A stretch of DNA of 64,000 nt from Marinospirillum perlucidum. Lineage in GTDB: Bacteria > Pseudomonadota > Gammaproteobacteria > Pseudomonadales > Halomonadaceae. The notes beneath the pieces are model-generated. The model searched no databases, was not told the origin of the DNA, and saw only the letters and a program-made list of their open reading frames with translations. Where the stretch lies: positions 62,001-126,000 of the forward strand of contig NZ_QFWJ01000006.1 of assembly GCF_003336805.1 (NCBI RefSeq), read 5' to 3'. Shown piece after piece: positions 25,385 to 35,658 of this stretch (position 1 is the first letter of the stretch; each line of letters begins with the position of its first letter). The position numbers and the translations under genes are program-made.

Positions 25385-27248
25385 CGGCCAGAATACCGGC
25401 TTCATCCAACCCGCAGGAGGCCAGAAGCTCGGCGGGAGTTCCCTGATCGACCCAGAGATCGGGAATCCCCAGGTTGAGAATTGCAGGCTGTAATCCCTGG
25501 TCGGCAAAAAACTCATTGATGGCGCTACCCACCCCACCCATGATCGCGTTTTCTTCCAGGGTCACCAGCGCATCATGACTGGCAGCCATTTCCAGCAGCA
25601 GGTCTTTATCCAACGGCTTCACAAAGCGCAGGTTAACCAGGGTGGCATCCAATTGCTCGGCCACTTTTTCTGCCGTAGGCACCAGGCTACCCAAAGCCAG
25701 CAGGGCCAGCTTCTTGCCCTGACGCCTGACCTCACCCTTGCCCAGCGGTAGGGGCGTTAAGGCCCGATCCGGCTCTACACCAGGACCGGTACCGCGTGGA
25801 TAACGCACTGCTGCCGGGCCGGAATAGAGATAGCCCGTCGTCAGCAACTGGCGGCATTCCTGCTCATCGGCCGGTGCCATCACCACCATTTCCGGCACAC
25901 AGCGCAGGTAGGAGACATCCAGCGTACCGTGATGGGTGGGGCCGTCTTCACCGACTACCCCGGCACGATCTATGGCAAAGAGTACATCCAGCTTTTGTAC
26001 CGCCACATCATGAATCAACTGATCGTAGGCTCTTTGCAGAAAAGTGGAATAGATGGCCACGACCGGCTTCATGCCTTCACAGGCCATGCCCGCAGCCAGG
26101 GTCACAGCATGCTGCTCGGCAATGGCCACATCAAAGTAGCGTTCAGGAAAACGCCGGGAAAATTCAACCAGATCCGAGCCTTCACGCATGGCCGGAGTAA
26201 TCCCCAGCAGGCGTTCATCTTCAGCCGCCATATCACACAGCCATTGCCCAAAAATATTGGAATACTTGGGCTTCTTCTTGACCGGTTGCGGCGGGGGCGT
26301 TTCCAGTGGTTTGACGGGTTTTTCCAGCTTGGTCAAAGCATGGTAGCCAATGGGATCAGCTTCAGCAGGAATAAAGCCCTTGCCCTTCTTGGTGACCACA
26401 TGCAGAAAATGCGGGCCGCTAAGATGTTTGAGTTTTTTTAGTGTACTCAAGAGTTCGGGCAGATTGTGGCCATCGATTGGCCCCAGGTAATTAAAACCCA
26501 GCTCTTCAAAAAGGGTGCCGGGCGTCACCAGTGACTTGACCTGTTCTTCGGTCTTGCGCGCCAGCTCCCAGGCCAGGGGCAGTTTGGATAAAACCCTGCG
26601 ACTGTTTTCACGCAGATGGTTATAGGGCTCACTGACCAGCAGACGGGATAAGTAGGTAGCCAGGCCGCCCACGTTCTCGGAAATGGACATCTCGTTATCA
26701 TTGAGAATGACCAAGAGATTGGCCTGCACGTGACCGGCATGGGTCAAGGCTTCAAAGGCCATGCCTGCGGTCAGGGCACCATCACCGATCACAGCAATAC
26801 TGCGACGCTTACTGCCCTGGTTGCGAGCTGCAATCGCCATACCCAAAGCAGCACTAATCGAAGTGCTGGAGTGGCCCACGCCAAAGGCATCGTATTCCGA
26901 TTCACTGCGTTTGGGAAAAGCCGCCAGGCCATCTTTTTGGCGGATGGTCAAAAGCTCTTCCTTGCGACCGGTCAGTATCTTATGAGGATAGGCCTGGTGG
27001 CCCACATCCCAGACCAGGCGATCTTCCGGCGTATCAAATACACTATGCAGCGCCAGTGTCAGCTCAACAACGCCCAGACCGGCACCAAAATGACCACCTG
27101 TCTGGCTAACACTCCAGAGCAACCAGGAGCGAACTTCCCGCACCAGACTGGTCAACTGGCGTTCAGAGAGTTTTTTCAAATCCGCCGGACTCTGAATCTG
27201 ATCCAGCAAAGGAGTTTCCGGACGCTCAGCAGGCAGGGCATCAAACAT
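25350..27248 (-). CDS. dxs: 1-deoxy-D-xylulose-5-phosphate synthase
   Basis: 632 residues, normal family length. First committed step of the MEP isoprenoid pathway: pyruvate plus glyceraldehyde 3-phosphate to DXP, with thiamine diphosphate and Mg. ThDP motif [14 protein letters not shown]...NDNEMSIS at about 155-190. The transketolase pyrimidine domain at about 320-480 carries [14 protein letters not shown] and the catalytic E in [12 protein letters not shown]-terminal transketolase domain from about 500. Lies 25 bp downstream of ispA in an xseB-ispA-dxs operon, the classical gammaproteobacterial order. Confidence 0.97.
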   Translation of the reverse strand: MFDALPAERPETPLLDQIQSPADLKKLSERQLTSLVREVRSWLLWSVSQTGGHFGAGLGVVELTLALHSVFDTPEDRLVWDVGHQAYPHKILTGRKEELLTIRQKDGLAAFPKRSESEYDAFGVGHSSTSISAALGMAIAARNQGSKRRSIAVIGDGALTAGMAFEALTHAGHVQANLLVILNDNEMSISENVGGLATYLSRLLVSEPYNHLRENSRRVLSKLPLAWELARKTEEQVKSLVTPGTLFEELGFNYLGPIDGHNLPELLSTLKKLKHLSGPHFLHVVTKKGKGFIPAEADPIGYHALTKLEKPVKPLETPPPQPVKKKPKYSNIFGQWLCDMAAEDERLLGITPAMREGSDLVEFSRRFPERYFDVAIAEQHAVTLAAGMACEGMKPVVAIYSTFLQRAYDQLIHDVAVQKLDVLFAIDRAGVVGEDGPTHHGTLDVSYLRCVPEMVVMAPADEQECRQLLTTGYLYSGPAAVRYPRGTGPGVEPDRALTPLPLGKGEVRRQGKKLALLALGSLVPTAEKVAEQLDATLVNLRFVKPLDKDLLLEMAASHDALVTLEENAIMGGVGSAINEFFADQGLQPAILNLGIPDLWVDQGTPAELLASCGLDEAGILAAIRQRFPDSSC

Positions 27249-27273
27249 GAAAGGTCAGCTCTAATTAAATAAG

Positions 27274-28146
27274 TTAGTGGTCACGCTCAATACACCAATC
27301 AGCCAGCTCCAACAGGAAGGTCCAATCGCCCTCCAGCGGTTCCAGACTGGCCTTGGCTTCCCGGATCAGATCCTGGGCTTTTTGCTCGGCTCCGGTCAAC
27401 CCCAGCAAGCCTGGATAGGTTGCCTTGTGATGCAGGGCATCGGCCCCGGTATTCTTGCCCAGGGTAGCGGCATCCCCTTTAACATCCAGAAGGTCATCCT
27501 GAACCTGGAAAGCCAGCCCCAGAGCAGAGGCATAGGCATCCAGGCGATCCAGTGTGGCCTGATCAGCTCCGGCGGCCAGACCACCCAGGCGTACGGCACA
27601 GCGGATCAAGGCACCGGTTTTGTGTCGGTGCAGGGTCTCCAATTGCGGCAAGGTTAGTGCCTGGCCTTCTGCCTGTAAATCCAACATTTGGCCACCCACC
27701 ATACCTTGAGGGCCACTGGCTTGGGCCAGAGAAGCCAGCATGTCCAAAGCGGCGGGATGCTGACTGCCAGCCAGCACCTGAAAGGCCAGAGTCTGGAGAG
27801 CATCACCGGCAAGAATGGCCGTGGCTTCATCAAAGGCTTTATGACAGGTCGGTCGACCGCGACGCAGGTCATCATCATCCATGGCAGGCAGATCGTCATG
27901 GACCAGAGAATAGGCATGGATCAACTCGACCGCCATGGCCGGGGCATCGCCTACTTCAGCGTCAGCCCCCAGCGCCTGGGCCGTCGCATAAACCAGTAGG
28001 GGACGTAGGCGTTTACCACCATTAAGCAGACTGTAACTCAGCGCCTCCTGCAGGCGTGCATCCGGCCCCGCCTGTTGCAGCAAGGATTCCAGGCCAGAAT
28101 CAACCCTTTGACGGCTGCTGGCCGCCAGATTATTCAAAAGCTTCAT
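27274..28146 (-). CDS. ispA: Farnesyl diphosphate synthase / short-chain polyprenyl synthase
   Basis: 290 residues. Condenses IPP with DMAPP and GPP to farnesyl diphosphate. First Asp-rich motif DDLPAMDDDDLRRG, second QVQDDLLDVKGD, plus GGKRLRP for IPP binding near residue 40 and HAYSLVHDDLP. The ATG overlaps the xseB stop by 4 bp, so the two are translationally coupled, and dxs follows. Confidence 0.96.
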   Translation of the reverse strand: MKLLNNLAASSRQRVDSGLESLLQQAGPDARLQEALSYSLLNGGKRLRPLLVYATAQALGADAEVGDAPAMAVELIHAYSLVHDDLPAMDDDDLRRGRPTCHKAFDEATAILAGDALQTLAFQVLAGSQHPAALDMLASLAQASGPQGMVGGQMLDLQAEGQALTLPQLETLHRHKTGALIRCAVRLGGLAAGADQATLDRLDAYASALGLAFQVQDDLLDVKGDAATLGKNTGADALHHKATYPGLLGLTGAEQKAQDLIREAKASLEPLEGDWTFLLELADWCIERDH

Positions 28147-28382
28147 GCGTCCTGCGATCCCTGAATGTCCAGAGGTTCAAAACTCACATCTCCCTGAGCC
28201 TCCTGCAAGCGGCTGACTCTTTGCTCGGCTGCATTCAACAACTGCTGACAGGAGCGCGTAAGCTGCACCCCCCGCTCAAAAGCCTGCAAGGAAGCCTCTA
28301 GCGAAAGATCGCCAGCTTCCATACGGGTCACCAGTTGTTCCAGCTCCTGCAATTGCTGCTCAAAGTCCTGCTCGCCTGCCAT
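28143..28382 (-). CDS. xseB: Exodeoxyribonuclease VII small subunit
   Basis: 79 residues, typical size. Two-helix protein (DFEQQLQELEQLVTRMEAGD, LEASLQAFERGVQL) that binds XseA to form the ssDNA-degrading ExoVII. I choose the ATG at 28382, preceded by GAGGG; an in-frame GTG at 28400 would add six residues. First gene of the xseB-ispA-dxs operon, overlapping ispA by 4 bp. Confidence 0.95.
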   Translation of the reverse strand: MAGEQDFEQQLQELEQLVTRMEAGDLSLEASLQAFERGVQLTRSCQQLLNAAEQRVSRLQEAQGDVSFEPLDIQGSQDA

Positions 28383-28419
28383 GCTCGCGCCCTCATTCAC
28401 GCTGTCTTTTCCTGCCCTA

Positions 28420-29817
28420 TTACTTGAGATCCAGCACCTTACCGGGGTTCATAATATTGTCAGGATCAAACACCTGCTTGATGGCTTTCATATAAGCCAA
28501 CTCCTGCTGGCTGCGGGTGAAATGCAGGAAATCCTTCTTGACCATACCCACACCATGTTCAGCCGAGACACTGCCACCATACTGCTGGGTAATGGCAAAG
28601 ACCTTGTCACTGACGTGGTGGCACTTATCAAAGAAGGCATCCTTGTCCATATCCGCAGGCTTGAGGATATTCAGGTGCAGGTTGCCATCCCCGATATGAC
28701 CGAACCAGACCACCTCAAAGTCCGGATAGGTTTCCTGGACAAAATCATCCACTTCCTTGAGGAATTCGGGAACCCGGGAGATAACTACGGAGAGGTCATT
28801 CTTGTAGGGGGTTTCATGGCTGATGGTTTCGGAAATAAATTCGCGCAGACTCCACAGACTCTGAGCCTGGGCTTCGCTCTGGCTGATAGCACCATCTTCC
28901 ACCCAGCCTTCTTCCATGCATTTTTCAAAAACCTGCATGGCAGTATCCATCACGGCTTCGTTTTCCGCTTCAAATTCCAGCAGGGCATAGTAGTCAGTGC
29001 TGGAATCAAAAGGACGCTGCAGCTGATGATGGCGAGTGACTTTTTCCAGGGCATTTTCGGAGAAGAATTCAAAAGCGGTCAGATCCACTTCAGCCTGGAA
29101 GGCTTTGAGCACCTGCATGACATCCTGCATGCTGGGGGTTCCCAGAACCATGACGGTCAGATCCCGAGGTGGACGGGTCAGCTTGATGGTCGCCTCGGTG
29201 ATAATTCCCAGCGTGCCTTCGGCACCGATAAACAGGTGACGCAGGTCATAGCCGGTGTTGTTCTTGATCAGGCCCTTGTTCAGCTCCAGCACTTCGCCTT
29301 CGCCGGTCACTACCTTGAGACCCAGCACCCAGTCACGGGTCATGCCGTATTTGATAACCTTGATCCCCCCGGCATTGGTGGAGATGTTGCCACCAATCTG
29401 GCTGGAGCCTGCAGACGCAAAATCCACCGGGTAGTAGAGCTCCTGTTCTTCAGCAAACTGTTGCAACTGCTCGGTGATCATGCCCGCTTGAACCGTCACA
29501 CTGCGATCCACTGCATTAAAGTCAACGACCTTGTTCATATAATCCATAACGATGACCAGTTCGTCATTGGCCGCCACCGCACCAGCGGAAAGACCGGTAC
29601 GCCCACCGGAGGGCACCAGGGCGATCTGGTTTTCACGGGCAAACTTGACCAGGGCCTGAACATCTTCAGTCGAGCGTGGAAAAGCAATGGCACGTGGACG
29701 CGGGGCATGTATCTTGGTCCAGTCACGCCCGTAGACTTCCAGGGCTTCACCGTCCAGGCGTACCTTATCGGCACCGATCTGCTCTTCGATTGCTTGTTTG
29801 ATTTGCTCAGGTGTCAT
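28420..29817 (-). CDS. FAD-linked D-2-hydroxyglutarate dehydrogenase-like oxidoreductase
   Basis: 465 residues. FAD_binding_4 domain at about 40-215 (LVPSGGRTGLSAGAV, VDFASAGSSQIGGNISTNAGG, GAEGTLGIITEATIKL) and the FAD-oxidase C domain to the end (FGHIGDGNLHLNI, VSAEHGVGMVKK, with metal/substrate His). It belongs to the glycolate-oxidase-D / D-lactate / D-2-hydroxyglutarate dehydrogenase family. Divergence from serA is the arrangement known in Pseudomonas, where SerA makes D-2-hydroxyglutarate and this enzyme recycles it to 2-oxoglutarate, passing electrons to the respiratory chain. Substrate assignment rests on that context. Confidence 0.87.
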   Translation of the reverse strand: MTPEQIKQAIEEQIGADKVRLDGEALEVYGRDWTKIHAPRPRAIAFPRSTEDVQALVKFARENQIALVPSGGRTGLSAGAVAANDELVIVMDYMNKVVDFNAVDRSVTVQAGMITEQLQQFAEEQELYYPVDFASAGSSQIGGNISTNAGGIKVIKYGMTRDWVLGLKVVTGEGEVLELNKGLIKNNTGYDLRHLFIGAEGTLGIITEATIKLTRPPRDLTVMVLGTPSMQDVMQVLKAFQAEVDLTAFEFFSENALEKVTRHHQLQRPFDSSTDYYALLEFEAENEAVMDTAMQVFEKCMEEGWVEDGAISQSEAQAQSLWSLREFISETISHETPYKNDLSVVISRVPEFLKEVDDFVQETYPDFEVVWFGHIGDGNLHLNILKPADMDKDAFFDKCHHVSDKVFAITQQYGGSVSAEHGVGMVKKDFLHFTRSQQELAYMKAIKQVFDPDNIMNPGKVLDLK

Positions 29818-29967
29818 TATCTTCTCCGCTGTAAAGCCTTGCCTGCCCGACCAGCTATGAAACCTCAGATTAACTATTGCGCTTGATTATACTGTGTTGA
29901 AATTGACCTCTAAATGCTCATTTACCCGCTGTAAACTCCGCTTTTTCGTTCAATTCCGCCTTGTCTA

Positions 29968-30000
29968 ACCGGCGCTCATCACGTTAATCAGAGGCTTCCT
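29968..30000 (+). repeat. Dispersed intergenic motif, copy 2
   Basis: AACCGGCGC, a spacer, then GTTAATCAGAGGCTTCC. It matches copies at 10228 and 39431 in the GTTRATCAGAGGYTTC core and the preceding ACC-GCGC block; the spacer length differs. No inverted partner is seen at this copy. Confidence 0.5.
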
Positions 30001-30077
30001 ATCTATGTCATAATGAATAAAATACAGGTTAAAATTTAGCCATTTTCAGCTTAATACAGGCTAATTCTCTGGCCGGT

Positions 30078-30089
30078 TATGTTAACATA
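30078..30089. promoter_or_regulatory. Perfect 12-bp palindrome upstream of serA
   Basis: TATGTTAACATA, 73 bp before the serA start. It could be a dimeric-regulator operator or overlap a promoter -10 element; no regulator is assigned. Confidence 0.35.
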
Positions 30090-30162
30090 GCTTCTTTAAA
30101 GCTGGCTTGCTTGGTGCAAGTTTTTCCATCTGTCAGTCACCCCTATCACGGACTCTCGCTTC

Positions 30163-31395
30163 ATGGCTAAAACCACTTCTCTGGATAAAAGCAAGATCAA
30201 GATCCTGCTGCTTGAAGGCGTTCACCAAACCGCAGTGGACAACTTCAAAGCCAATGGTTACACCAACATTGAATATCATCCCAAATCCCTGTCCGAGGCC
30301 GATCTGCTCAAGGCCGTGGAAGATGCTCACTTTATCGGCATCCGTTCGCGCACCCAGCTGACTGAAGAAGTCTTTGCTGCGGCCAAGAAGCTGGTCGCTG
30401 TTGGCTGCTTCTGCATCGGCACCAATCAGGTAGAGCTCTATTCAGCCCTGATTCGTGGCATCCCTGTTTTCAATGCGCCCTATTCCAATACCCGCTCCGT
30501 GGCGGAACTGGTTCTGGGTGAGATGATCATGCTGATGCGCGGCATTCCCCACAAGAGTGCTTCCTGCCACGAAGGTGGCTGGCTGAAATCAGCCGAGGGT
30601 AGCTATGAGCTGCGCGGCAAGAAGCTGGGTATTGTCGGCTACGGCAACATTGGCTCCCAGCTGTCTGTGCTGGCCGAAGGCCTGGGCATGGAAGTCTACT
30701 ATTATGACGTGGTCACCAAGCTGGCTATGGGTAATGCCCACCAAGTGGAAACCCTGGATGAACTCCTGGGCATGTCCGATATCGTTTCTCTGCATGTTCC
30801 CGAACTGGAATCCACCCGCTGGATGATCACCGGTGAACAACTGCGCAAGATGAAACCCGGCGCTCACCTGATCAATGCTTCACGCGGCTCGGTCGTGGTG
30901 ATCGAGGATCTGGCCGATGTTCTCAAGTCCAAGCATCTGGCCGGTGCTGCGATCGATGTCTTCCCGGTTGAGCCTCGCGGTAATGATGATGAGTTTGTCA
31001 GCCCTCTGCGCGGTCTCGACAATGTCATCCTGACACCGCATATCGGCGGCTCCACCCTGGAAGCCCAGGCCAATATCGGTAAGGAAGTCTCCGAGAAGTT
31101 GATTCGCTACAGTGATAACGGCACGACCACCTTTGCCGTCAACTTCCCGGAAGTCGCCCTGCCATCGCACCCCGGCAAGCATCGTCTGCTGCATATTCAC
31201 GAGAATATTCCCGGCGTGCTTTCCGAAATCAACCGCGTGCTTTCCGAAAACGGCATCAACATCTGCAGCCAATACCTGCAGACCAATGAAAAAGTCGGCT
31301 ACGTTGTTGTCGATGTCGATGTGGAATACAGCCAGCAGGCGCTGGAAGCGCTGAAGGATGTAAAAGGCACCATTCGCAGTCGCGTTCTCTTCTGA
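30163..31395 (+). CDS. serA: D-3-phosphoglycerate dehydrogenase
   Basis: 410 residues. First step of serine synthesis: 3-phosphoglycerate to 3-phosphohydroxypyruvate with NAD, and a side activity reducing 2-oxoglutarate to D-2-hydroxyglutarate. NAD-binding VGYGNIGSQ near residue 160, catalytic Arg in NASRGSVVV, the Glu in VFPVEP, the His in LTPHIGGST, and a C-terminal ACT domain (about 338-410, HENIPGVLSEINRVLSENG) for serine feedback. The length and single ACT domain match the E. coli type. Confidence 0.97.
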   Translation: MAKTTSLDKSKIKILLLEGVHQTAVDNFKANGYTNIEYHPKSLSEADLLKAVEDAHFIGIRSRTQLTEEVFAAAKKLVAVGCFCIGTNQVELYSALIRGIPVFNAPYSNTRSVAELVLGEMIMLMRGIPHKSASCHEGGWLKSAEGSYELRGKKLGIVGYGNIGSQLSVLAEGLGMEVYYYDVVTKLAMGNAHQVETLDELLGMSDIVSLHVPELESTRWMITGEQLRKMKPGAHLINASRGSVVVIEDLADVLKSKHLAGAAIDVFPVEPRGNDDEFVSPLRGLDNVILTPHIGGSTLEAQANIGKEVSEKLIRYSDNGTTTFAVNFPEVALPSHPGKHRLLHIHENIPGVLSEINRVLSENGINICSQYLQTNEKVGYVVVDVDVEYSQQALEALKDVKGTIRSRVLF

Positions 31396-31435
31396 TCAGA
31401 AGCTGCTATCTTGGAAGGTGCCAGGGAGGGTGCCT

Positions 31436-31609
31436 TTAGTTGACCTGCTGATCCAGGCGATCAGTGGCAGAACGATGATCTCTCTGCAAGCGGTCACTTC
31501 TTTCCTGCTGGGCTCTAGCTGCATCCTCTGCAGTCTGTTCAATACTGGAAGCACAACCAGTCAGGGCCAGAGCCGCCAAAACCAGACCCGCCATCAAATA
31601 CTTTTTCAT
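31436..31609 (-). CDS. Small lipoprotein, OprI/Lpp-like in size
   Basis: 57 residues. Signal peptide MKKYLMAGLVLAALALTGC with a perfect lipobox (LTGC, lipidated Cys at 19), followed by a short charged helix (TAEDAARAQQERSDRL) and ending in QQVN. GGAG lies 6 nt upstream of the ATG. In size and composition it recalls outer-membrane lipoproteins such as OprI or Lpp, but it is shorter and lacks the terminal Lys that Lpp uses for peptidoglycan linkage, so structural equivalence is doubtful. Lies between serA (convergent) and the hydrolase gene on its own strand. Confidence 0.75.
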   Translation of the reverse strand: MKKYLMAGLVLAALALTGCASSIEQTAEDAARAQQERSDRLQRDHRSATDRLDQQVN

Positions 31610-31641
31610 TGCTTATCTCCACACGAGTAAAAGGGCCATTG

Positions 31642-32613
31642 CTAAAAGGCTCTAGTATTTACATTTTCCAGCCAGAGGTCTAGGTGTTTAAACACTGCCT
31701 GGCGTCTTTTCTCTTCTTCATTCAACAACTGATGACCGGTATCGGGTAAGAGCACCACCTGGGCTTCGGGCAACAGCCTGTTCAAAACGCTCAGATTATA
31801 CGACCAATCCACGGTGGTATCCCCCTCACCCTGGATAATCATGACTACCTCTCCACAGGGGGGGCTCTTTTCAATTCTTGGAATCCAGCGGGCCAGCGCC
31901 TTGACCCAGGTTAGTGAAAGACGCTGGGATTGCATGGGGTCCTTCTCCTTCACCAGCTGCAGGAATTCCTCATTATGGCAATTGGCCCGGTACTTACGTG
32001 GCAACTCCTTGAACAGAAGGCTCACCCAGGGCAGCCAGCGTCTTATACCCACCCAGCCCAGGGGATGAATCAGGGGCGCCAGCAGGGCCACAGCATCAAA
32101 ACGCGGACGTGTCAGCAACTGCTCCAGGGCGATGGCACCCCCGGTGGAAAAACCCGTCACCAACCAGGGACGTGGGAAATCGCCCTGTTCCAATTCTTCA
32201 AGCAAGGCGGCCAGCAGCTGCTGATACAGGTTAAAATTCCGGATACTGGCCCGAGCACCGCTGGATAAGCCATGGCCGGGCAAATCCACCGCCAGATAGT
32301 GCAAACCCTTTTGCAGGGCCCACTGCTGCAAGCTGGGATAGAGCGCACCATGGTCATAGTAACCATGCAGATGCAAAAGCGTACCCGCTTGCGAAGTCTC
32401 AGTCTGTGGCCGGTAAGCCTGCAACCAGCAACGCAGGCCTTCGACTTCCACCCAACCTGCCTTGGCCTCTTTCACCGTGGGGGCCTCGGGTGTGGCCATT
32501 TTATAAAAATGCAGATACTCCAGCAGGTCTGCCGGCAGTTCTTTCTGCCACTGACGGTTAGCAAAAGAATCCGGCCATAAACGCAGTTGTACATGAAAAA
32601 CAGGGGGCTGCAT
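31642..32613 (-). CDS. Alpha/beta-hydrolase, lysophospholipase-like
   Basis: About 323 residues with the serine-hydrolase fold: oxyanion LHLHGYYDHGA, nucleophile elbow VTGFSTGGA (Ser in GFSTG), an acid near IIQGEGDTTVDW, and the catalytic His in LLPDTGHQLLNE. Closest in style to monoacylglycerol lipase / PldB-type enzymes; the substrate is not determinable. No signal peptide, so cytoplasmic. I prefer the ATG at 32613 (GAAGAAG upstream) to a TTG at 32685 in the same frame. Confidence 0.8.
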   Translation of the reverse strand: MQPPVFHVQLRLWPDSFANRQWQKELPADLLEYLHFYKMATPEAPTVKEAKAGWVEVEGLRCWLQAYRPQTETSQAGTLLHLHGYYDHGALYPSLQQWALQKGLHYLAVDLPGHGLSSGARASIRNFNLYQQLLAALLEELEQGDFPRPWLVTGFSTGGAIALEQLLTRPRFDAVALLAPLIHPLGWVGIRRWLPWVSLLFKELPRKYRANCHNEEFLQLVKEKDPMQSQRLSLTWVKALARWIPRIEKSPPCGEVVMIIQGEGDTTVDWSYNLSVLNRLLPEAQVVLLPDTGHQLLNEEEKRRQAVFKHLDLWLENVNTRAF

Positions 32614-32796
32614 TCGGCTTCTTCTCTGTTCGTCTAAAGGCGGGTGTTTTTCCCGTTGAAATCCTGTATCTTCTTGCTTCAACAACTTGTAAGTTCCTGA
32701 AAATTTACTACAAAACTCGCCGTAATAGCGGTCAGTTTACAACAAATTCCTTCAGGTTACGTTATTGATCAACCCCCAAAAAAGAGGCGATTTTCC

Positions 32797-34965
32797 ATGA
32801 CCGATCGCGTTCAAGCAGGTGACTTACAGGTCGCCAAAGAACTTTACGACTTTGTTAATGAGAAAGCCATCCCAGGTAGTGGAGTTACAAGCGAAGCTTT
32901 CTGGTCCGGGCTGGATAAGCTGGTACACGAACTGGCACCCAAAAATCGCGAGCTTTTACAAAAGCGCGATGACCTGCAAAGCAAAATTGACACCTGGCAC
33001 AAGCAGAATAAATTTGATTTTGCTGCCTATAAAGACTTCCTGAAAGAAATCGGCTACCTGCTGCCGGAAGGCGAAGCCTTCCAGGCCACCACGACCCAAG
33101 TCGATGATGAAATTGCCCGCCAGGCCGGCCCTCAGCTAGTGGTTCCTGTTACCAACGCTCGCTTTGCTCTGAATGCCGCCAATGCACGCTGGGGCAGCCT
33201 CTATGATGCTCTCTATGGCACCGATGCCCTGCCTGAAGACGGCGGCGCTGAAAAGGGCCCCGGTTACAACCCCGTGCGCGGTGAAAAGGTTATTGCTTTT
33301 GCACGCGATTTTCTGGACCAGAGCGCACCCCTGGCCCAGGGCAGCCACAAGGACTCCACTGGTTACCAACTGGTGGACGGTCAACTGCAGGTCAGCCTGA
33401 AAGACGGTAGCACCACCGGTCTGAAAGACGCTGACCAGCTGCTCGGTTATACCGGCGATGCCTCAGCACCCAGCGGCATCCTCTTCCAGCATCACGGCCT
33501 GCACTTTGAACTGCAGATTGATCCCAGTCACCACATCGGTCAAACCGACCCTGCCGGCGTCAAGGATCTGCTGATGGAAGCGGCCTTGACCGCCATCATG
33601 GACTGCGAGGATTCCGTTGCTGCCGTTGATGCCGAAGACAAGGTACTGGCTTACAGCAACTGGCTGGGCCTGATGCAGGGCAACCTGGAAGAAGACGTCA
33701 GCAAGGGCGGCAAGACCTTTACCCGCACCATGAATGCCGACCGCGAATACACGGGTGTCGATGGTCAGCCGGTGAAGCTGCATGGCCGCTCCCTGATGTT
33801 TGTACGTAACGTCGGCCACCTGATGACCAACCCAGCGGTTCTGCTCAAGGACGGTTCGGAAATCCCCGAGGGTATTCTTGACTGTGCCGTAACCAGTCTG
33901 GCGGCCAAGCATGATCTGCTCGGCAACAGCCGTCTGAACAACTCGCGCACCGGCAGTGTTTATATTGTTAAGCCCAAGATGCACGGCCCTGAAGAAGTGG
34001 CCTTCTCCAACGAGCTGTTCGCCAAGGTCGAAGACCTCCTGGGCCTGGAGCGCTTTACCCTGAAAATGGGCATCATGGATGAAGAGCGCCGCACAACCAT
34101 TAACCTGAAAGAATGCATTCGCGCCGCCAAGGAAAGGGTCGTCTTCATCAACACCGGCTTCCTGGATCGCACTGGTGACGAGATGCACACCTCCATGGAA
34201 GCAGGCCCCATGATTCGCAAGGGCGACATGAAGACCTCTGCCTGGATTCAAGCCTATGAACAGTGGAACGTGGACATCGGACTGGAATGCGGACTCAAGG
34301 GCCGTGCCCAGATCGGTAAAGGCATGTGGCCCATGCCCGATCTGATGGGTGAAATGCTCAAACAGAAAATCGGTCACGCCAAATCCGGCGCCAACACCGC
34401 CTGGGTTCCTTCGCCCACGGCAGCAACCCTCCACTCCCTGCATTACCACCAGGTCAATGTTGCTGAAGTTCAGGAGAAACTGAAGTCGCGGACCCGTGCC
34501 AATCTGGATGCTATTCTGACCATTCCGGTCGCGGAAAATCCCAGCTGGTCTGCTGAAGAAATCCAGCAGGAACTGGACAACAATGCCCAGGGTATTCTCG
34601 GCTATGTGGTTCGCTGGATCGACCAGGGCGTGGGCTGCTCCAAGGTGCCCGACATCAACAACGTCGGCTTGATGGAAGACCGCGCCACTCTGCGTATCTC
34701 CAGCCAACACATTGCCAACTGGCTGCATCACGGTATCTGCAGTGAAGAGCAGGTTATCGAAACGCTGCAGCGCATGGCCAAGGTAGTGGACGAGCAGAAT
34801 GCCGGTGATCCTGCCTACCAGCCCATGCACGGCAACTTTGATCAGTCCATCGCCTTCCAGGCGGCCAAGGAACTGGTGATTGAAGGCTGCGCCCAGCCCA
34901 GTGGTTACACTGAGCCGGTTCTGCACCGCCGCCGTCTGGAGTTGAAAGCCCAGGCAGCTCAGTAA
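32797..34965 (+). CDS. glcB: Malate synthase G
   Basis: 722 residues, the usual length of the monomeric G isoform. Condenses glyoxylate with acetyl-CoA to malate in the glyoxylate bypass and glycolate use. Recognisable segments: [20 protein letters not shown], the Mg/glyoxylate region [22 protein letters not shown] (the GIMDEERRT loop), [19 protein letters not shown] and the catalytic Asp region near [12 protein letters not shown]-like [17 protein letters not shown] precedes the ATG and a strong terminator follows. No glycolate oxidase genes are adjacent. Confidence 0.97.
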   Translation: MTDRVQAGDLQVAKELYDFVNEKAIPGSGVTSEAFWSGLDKLVHELAPKNRELLQKRDDLQSKIDTWHKQNKFDFAAYKDFLKEIGYLLPEGEAFQATTTQVDDEIARQAGPQLVVPVTNARFALNAANARWGSLYDALYGTDALPEDGGAEKGPGYNPVRGEKVIAFARDFLDQSAPLAQGSHKDSTGYQLVDGQLQVSLKDGSTTGLKDADQLLGYTGDASAPSGILFQHHGLHFELQIDPSHHIGQTDPAGVKDLLMEAALTAIMDCEDSVAAVDAEDKVLAYSNWLGLMQGNLEEDVSKGGKTFTRTMNADREYTGVDGQPVKLHGRSLMFVRNVGHLMTNPAVLLKDGSEIPEGILDCAVTSLAAKHDLLGNSRLNNSRTGSVYIVKPKMHGPEEVAFSNELFAKVEDLLGLERFTLKMGIMDEERRTTINLKECIRAAKERVVFINTGFLDRTGDEMHTSMEAGPMIRKGDMKTSAWIQAYEQWNVDIGLECGLKGRAQIGKGMWPMPDLMGEMLKQKIGHAKSGANTAWVPSPTAATLHSLHYHQVNVAEVQEKLKSRTRANLDAILTIPVAENPSWSAEEIQQELDNNAQGILGYVVRWIDQGVGCSKVPDINNVGLMEDRATLRISSQHIANWLHHGICSEEQVIETLQRMAKVVDEQNAGDPAYQPMHGNFDQSIAFQAAKELVIEGCAQPSGYTEPVLHRRRLELKAQAAQ

Positions 34966-34979
34966 GTAGTTTGCAAACC

Positions 34980-35008
34980 AAACCGGGCCTTCAGGGCCCG
35001 GTTTTTTT
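34980..35008 (+). terminator. Rho-independent terminator of glcB
   Basis: AAACCGGGC pairs with GCCCGGTTT around a short loop, followed by seven T in total, 14 bp after the glcB stop. Confidence 0.9.
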
Positions 35009-35053
35009 ATCTGGTAAGAGCGTTAGGCAGCCCCGGAAGTCATCACCTGGCTT

Positions 35054-35446
35054 CTAGGCTAGAGCACGAAGACCATTAAAGGTCCAAACCCCGGCAAACG
35101 TCATGATCAGACTGCCGAGCAGATGCAAGGCTGTGGCCGAGAAAGCCCAACCCCAGCGCCCTTCCTGCAACAGGTAAACAACTTCTGCAGAAAAAGTGGA
35201 GAAGGTGGTCAGCCCTCCAAGCAGGCCGGTGACCAGAAGCAGCCGCCATTCCGGTGATAGCTGGGGATGCTGAGCAAAAAAGGCCAGGGCCAGACCAATC
35301 AAATAGCCCCCGGCAAGATTGGCCAGAAGAGTGCCCAGCGGGAGAGTCGCCAGGCTGGCATTGAATTTGAGCGCCAGCCACCAGCGCACCAACGCACCCA
35401 TACCGGCACCCGTCGCTACAGCAAAAGCCGAAAGGGGTAAATTCAT
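35054..35446 (-). CDS. crcB: Fluoride channel CrcB/Fluc
   Basis: 130-residue four-helix membrane protein; dual-topology dimers export fluoride. Signature segments [23 protein letters not shown] and [16 protein letters not shown] (the Phe-box and Na-site region) are intact. The ATG at 35446 gives the usual length; a TTG at 35473 would extend it by nine residues. I found no fluoride riboswitch signature in the upstream bases on the minus strand. Confidence 0.93.
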   Translation of the reverse strand: MNLPLSAFAVATGAGMGALVRWWLALKFNASLATLPLGTLLANLAGGYLIGLALAFFAQHPQLSPEWRLLLVTGLLGGLTTFSTFSAEVVYLLQEGRWGWAFSATALHLLGSLIMTFAGVWTFNGLRALA

Positions 35447-35658
35447 AAGCAGATTCGCATCCCGATTCAACAACTAAAAAATCATTATGACGCCAACCTC
35501 AGCTAAGATAAACTCAGTTCATGTGGATACCGATGAATCTCAGCGGGTTATAAGTTGGTGAGATAACAAGAACTGAACTAGCCTTGCAACAACCAACAAC
35601 TCCTTTGAACACCCATCATCCCGAGCCAGTTATTCGATCAGCCGGTTAAAAGTTTTGT

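Larger units (their letters stand above)
29818..30162. other. Intergenic region between divergent dehydrogenase and serA genes
   Basis: 345 bp without a gene. It must hold both promoters. Visible items are a copy of the dispersed motif at 29968-30000, a 12-bp perfect palindrome at 30078-30089, and a small CTTGC/GCAAG hairpin around 30107-30121. No open frame of note on either strand. Confidence 0.7.

Noticed and set aside
28381-29886. Long plus-strand open frame of 501 codons
   Set aside because: Exactly antisense to the D-2-hydroxyglutarate dehydrogenase-like gene, which has clear family motifs; a shadow of its codon bias.
33463-34926. Minus-strand open frame of 487 codons
   Set aside because: Antisense to malate synthase G; no recognisable domain.
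35447-35658. Fluoride riboswitch ahead of crcB
   Set aside because: Looked on the minus strand for the conserved GGNGATGG and CTGATG elements in the right order; not found.
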